This document shows positions 6,443 through 7,211 of a DNA stretch of 7,211 bases, piece after piece; the first letter of the stretch is position 1; each line of letters begins with the position of its first letter. A model generated the notes under the pieces. It saw nothing but the letters and a program-made list of their open reading frames with translations. It was not told the DNA's origin and ran no database searches. The stretch is taken from contig JANXTD010000736.1 of NCBI GenBank assembly GCA_025352585.1, forward strand, positions 1 through 7,211, written 5' to 3'. The DNA comes from Fimbriiglobus sp. GTDB lineage: Bacteria; Planctomycetota; Planctomycetia; Gemmatales; Gemmataceae. Made by a program: the position numbers and the translations under genes.

Positions 6443-7101
6443 GCGGCGAGTTCGTCGCGGCCATGGAGGACGTCGTCGAGGTGTACGCCGAGGCGGACGA
6501 CCCGAAGCGGCCGCGGGTGAACTTCGACGAGTGCTCGGTCGAACTGCACGCCGACGCGCGGCCGCCGGAGCCGGCCGCGCCGGGCCGGCCGGCCCGGCGC
6601 GACTACGAGTACGTCCGCAACGGCACCGCGAACCTGTTCGTGCTGGTCGATCCGAGCGCCGGGCGGCGGCACGTGACGGTGACCGAGCGGAGGACGAAGC
6701 GGGACTTCGCGGAGCAGATGCGGCGGCTGTGCGACGAGTGGTACCCGGAGGCGGAGGTCATCCGGGTGGTGCTGGACAACCTGAACACGCACACGGTCGG
6801 GGCCCTCTACGAGTCGTTCCCGCCGGCGGAGGCGCGGCGGCTGGCGGCGCGGCTGGAGTTCCACTACACGCCGAAGCACGCGTCGTGGCTGAACATGGCC
6901 GAGCTGGAGCTGAGCGTGCTGTCCCGGCAGTGCCTGAACCGGCGCATCCCGGACGCCGCGACGCTGGCGGCCGAGGTCAAGGCGTGGCAGGACGCGCGGA
7001 ACGAGGCCGGGGTGAAGATCGCGTGGTGCTTCAAGGTCGCCGACGCCCGCAAGAAGATGCACCGAGTTTACCCCAAGCAAACTCCCGCCGCAGACCACTA
7101 G
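6391..7101 (+). CDS. IS630-family transposase, C-terminal frame (DDE catalytic domain)
   Basis: This is the -1 frame relative to the upstream transposase frame. Joined at the A6 run it gives a continuous 375-residue protein reading ...VLKK-SRLKPWQKASWCLPGG..., which matches the family's usual LKKxxLKPWxKxxWCxPP junction. The DDE_3 catalytic residues are visible in the joined numbering: Asp185 (VNFDECS), Asp268 (VVLDNLNTHT) and Glu310 (WLNMAELELS). Family landmarks DYEYVRNGTANLF, FHYTPKHASWLN and VLSRQCLNRRIPD are intact, and no stop interrupts the domain. This suggests a recently active element. The open frame extends further upstream into the protease gene, but that part is a shadow. The stop TAG at 7099-7101 comes from the duplicated target TA plus the flanking G. 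The part has no good start of its own, so it is probably made only as a fusion. Confidence 0.87.
   Translation, partial: SRLKPWQKASWCLPGGVSGEFVAAMEDVVEVYAEADDPKRPRVNFDECSVELHADARPPEPAAPGRPARRDYEYVRNGTANLFVLVDPSAGRRHVTVTERRTKRDFAEQMRRLCDEWYPEAEVIRVVLDNLNTHTVGALYESFPPAEARRLAARLEFHYTPKHASWLNMAELELSVLSRQCLNRRIPDAATLAAEVKAWQDARNEAGVKIAWCFKVADARKKMHRVYPKQTPAADH
7079..7101 (-). repeat. Right inverted repeat of the IS630 element, including flanking TAG
   Basis: This is the exact 23-base complement of 5902-5924. The last seven sense codons of the transposase (ending in TPAADH) are encoded largely within this repeat, so protein end and DNA end are constrained together. Confidence 0.95.
7099..7100. repeat. 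TA target-site duplication, right copy
   Basis: TA follows the last base of the element. Together with G7101 it forms the TAG stop codon of the transposase frame. Confidence 0.85.
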
Positions 7102-7211
7102 TCGGCCACGAATTCTGCTGGGGCAGTGCCAAGCAGGGCGACGGCGGCGTCTGGCGGGCGAACACGTTCCAGGGCCGATTCCCCGCGGCCGACAGCGGCG
7201 CGGACGGTTTC
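7101..7211 (+). pseudogene. Formylglycine-generating-enzyme (FGE/SUMF1) family fragment, 5' truncated, runs off window
   Basis: From 7101 the frame reads VGHEFCWGSA, then VWRANTFQGRFPAADSGADG and F at the window end. This corresponds to the conserved mid/late part of FGE/SUMF1-type domains (roughly G-x-x-F-x-WG...ANTWQG-x-FP...DGF). That family includes the oxidases that convert sulfatase active-site Cys to formylglycine, plus many relatives of unknown activity. The family's N-terminal half is absent: the IS abuts the fragment, and only 68 bases lie between the protease gene and the left side of the IS insertion point. If the IS is removed, the frame stays open leftward across CTAG and reads ATSWRAACVSGRVLVGHEF. 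Its W-x-x-A-C-x-x-G spacing weakly recalls the EAEWEYACRAG motif that precedes this region in the family. The remnant may therefore begin near 5850 with the IS inserted in it. How far it continues beyond 7211 is unknown. Confidence 0.65.

Larger units (their letters stand above)
5905..7098 (+). mobile_element. Complete IS630-family insertion sequence, 1194 bp
   Basis: The element is bounded by perfect terminal inverted repeats beginning GTGGTCTGCGGCGGGAGTTT. The left copy is 5905-5924 and the right copy is the complement of 7079-7098. Each end is flanked by TA (5903-5904 and 7099-7100) in the context C-TA at left and TA-G at right. This matches the IS630/Tc1-mariner habit of duplicating TA, often inside CTAG. 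It holds one transposase split in two frames. The size, repeats and DDE transposase all agree with the family. The unoccupied site would have read GGTTCTAGTCGG. Confidence 0.93.

Noticed and set aside
1..7211. CRISPR array, tRNA/rRNA, riboswitch, prophage or defence genes
   Set aside because: No regularly spaced repeats, tRNA-like cloverleaf or rRNA sequence was seen, and no recognisable phage or defence proteins occur. The only repeats are those of the IS element.

Overview
The window is very GC-rich, with strong G/C third-position bias. Its gene content points to a planctomycete, most likely of the Gemmata group (Gemmataceae). The evidence is a large Ser/Thr kinase carrying the planctomycete-style N-terminal helical domain, an LRR-type C-terminus, an unusual HD-GYP protein and a fragment of a formylglycine-generating-enzyme (FGE/SUMF1) family gene. 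This placement comes from recognising families by eye, not from a search.

Layout. (1) Positions 2-190 hold the C-terminal end of a leucine-rich-repeat protein on the + strand. It overlaps by 4 bases (ATGA) a small exported protein of unknown function (187-828). (2) An 843-residue membrane-anchored Ser/Thr kinase lies convergent to it (840-3371, - strand). It consists of an N-terminal helical domain, a cytoplasmic kinase domain, a Pro/Ala linker, one membrane helix and an extracytoplasmic right-handed beta-helix. (3) A 269-base divergent intergenic region carries a plausible sigma70-type promoter for the kinase, with a perfect hairpin/palindrome over its -35 box. (4) On the + strand a degenerate HD-GYP protein (3641-5053) is followed 63 bases later by a CPBP-family intramembrane protease (5117-5833). 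(5) A structurally complete IS630-family element (5905-7098, 1194 bp) follows. It has 20-bp perfect terminal inverted repeats and TA target duplications within CTAG. Its transposase is split into two frames at an A6 run. (6) The window ends inside a 5'-truncated FGE/SUMF1-like reading frame that starts right at the right end of the IS.

How the genes may relate: the kinase and the HD-GYP protein are divergently transcribed signalling proteins sharing one promoter region. The HD-GYP protein and the protease may be co-transcribed. No defence system, CRISPR array, RNA gene or clearly new multi-gene system is visible. The points most worth a second look are the kinase/beta-helix architecture, the loss of the catalytic His and Lys in the HD-GYP protein, the IS transposase whose stop codon is supplied by the duplicated target site, its off-phase A6 frameshift site, and the truncated FGE remnant at the IS boundary.
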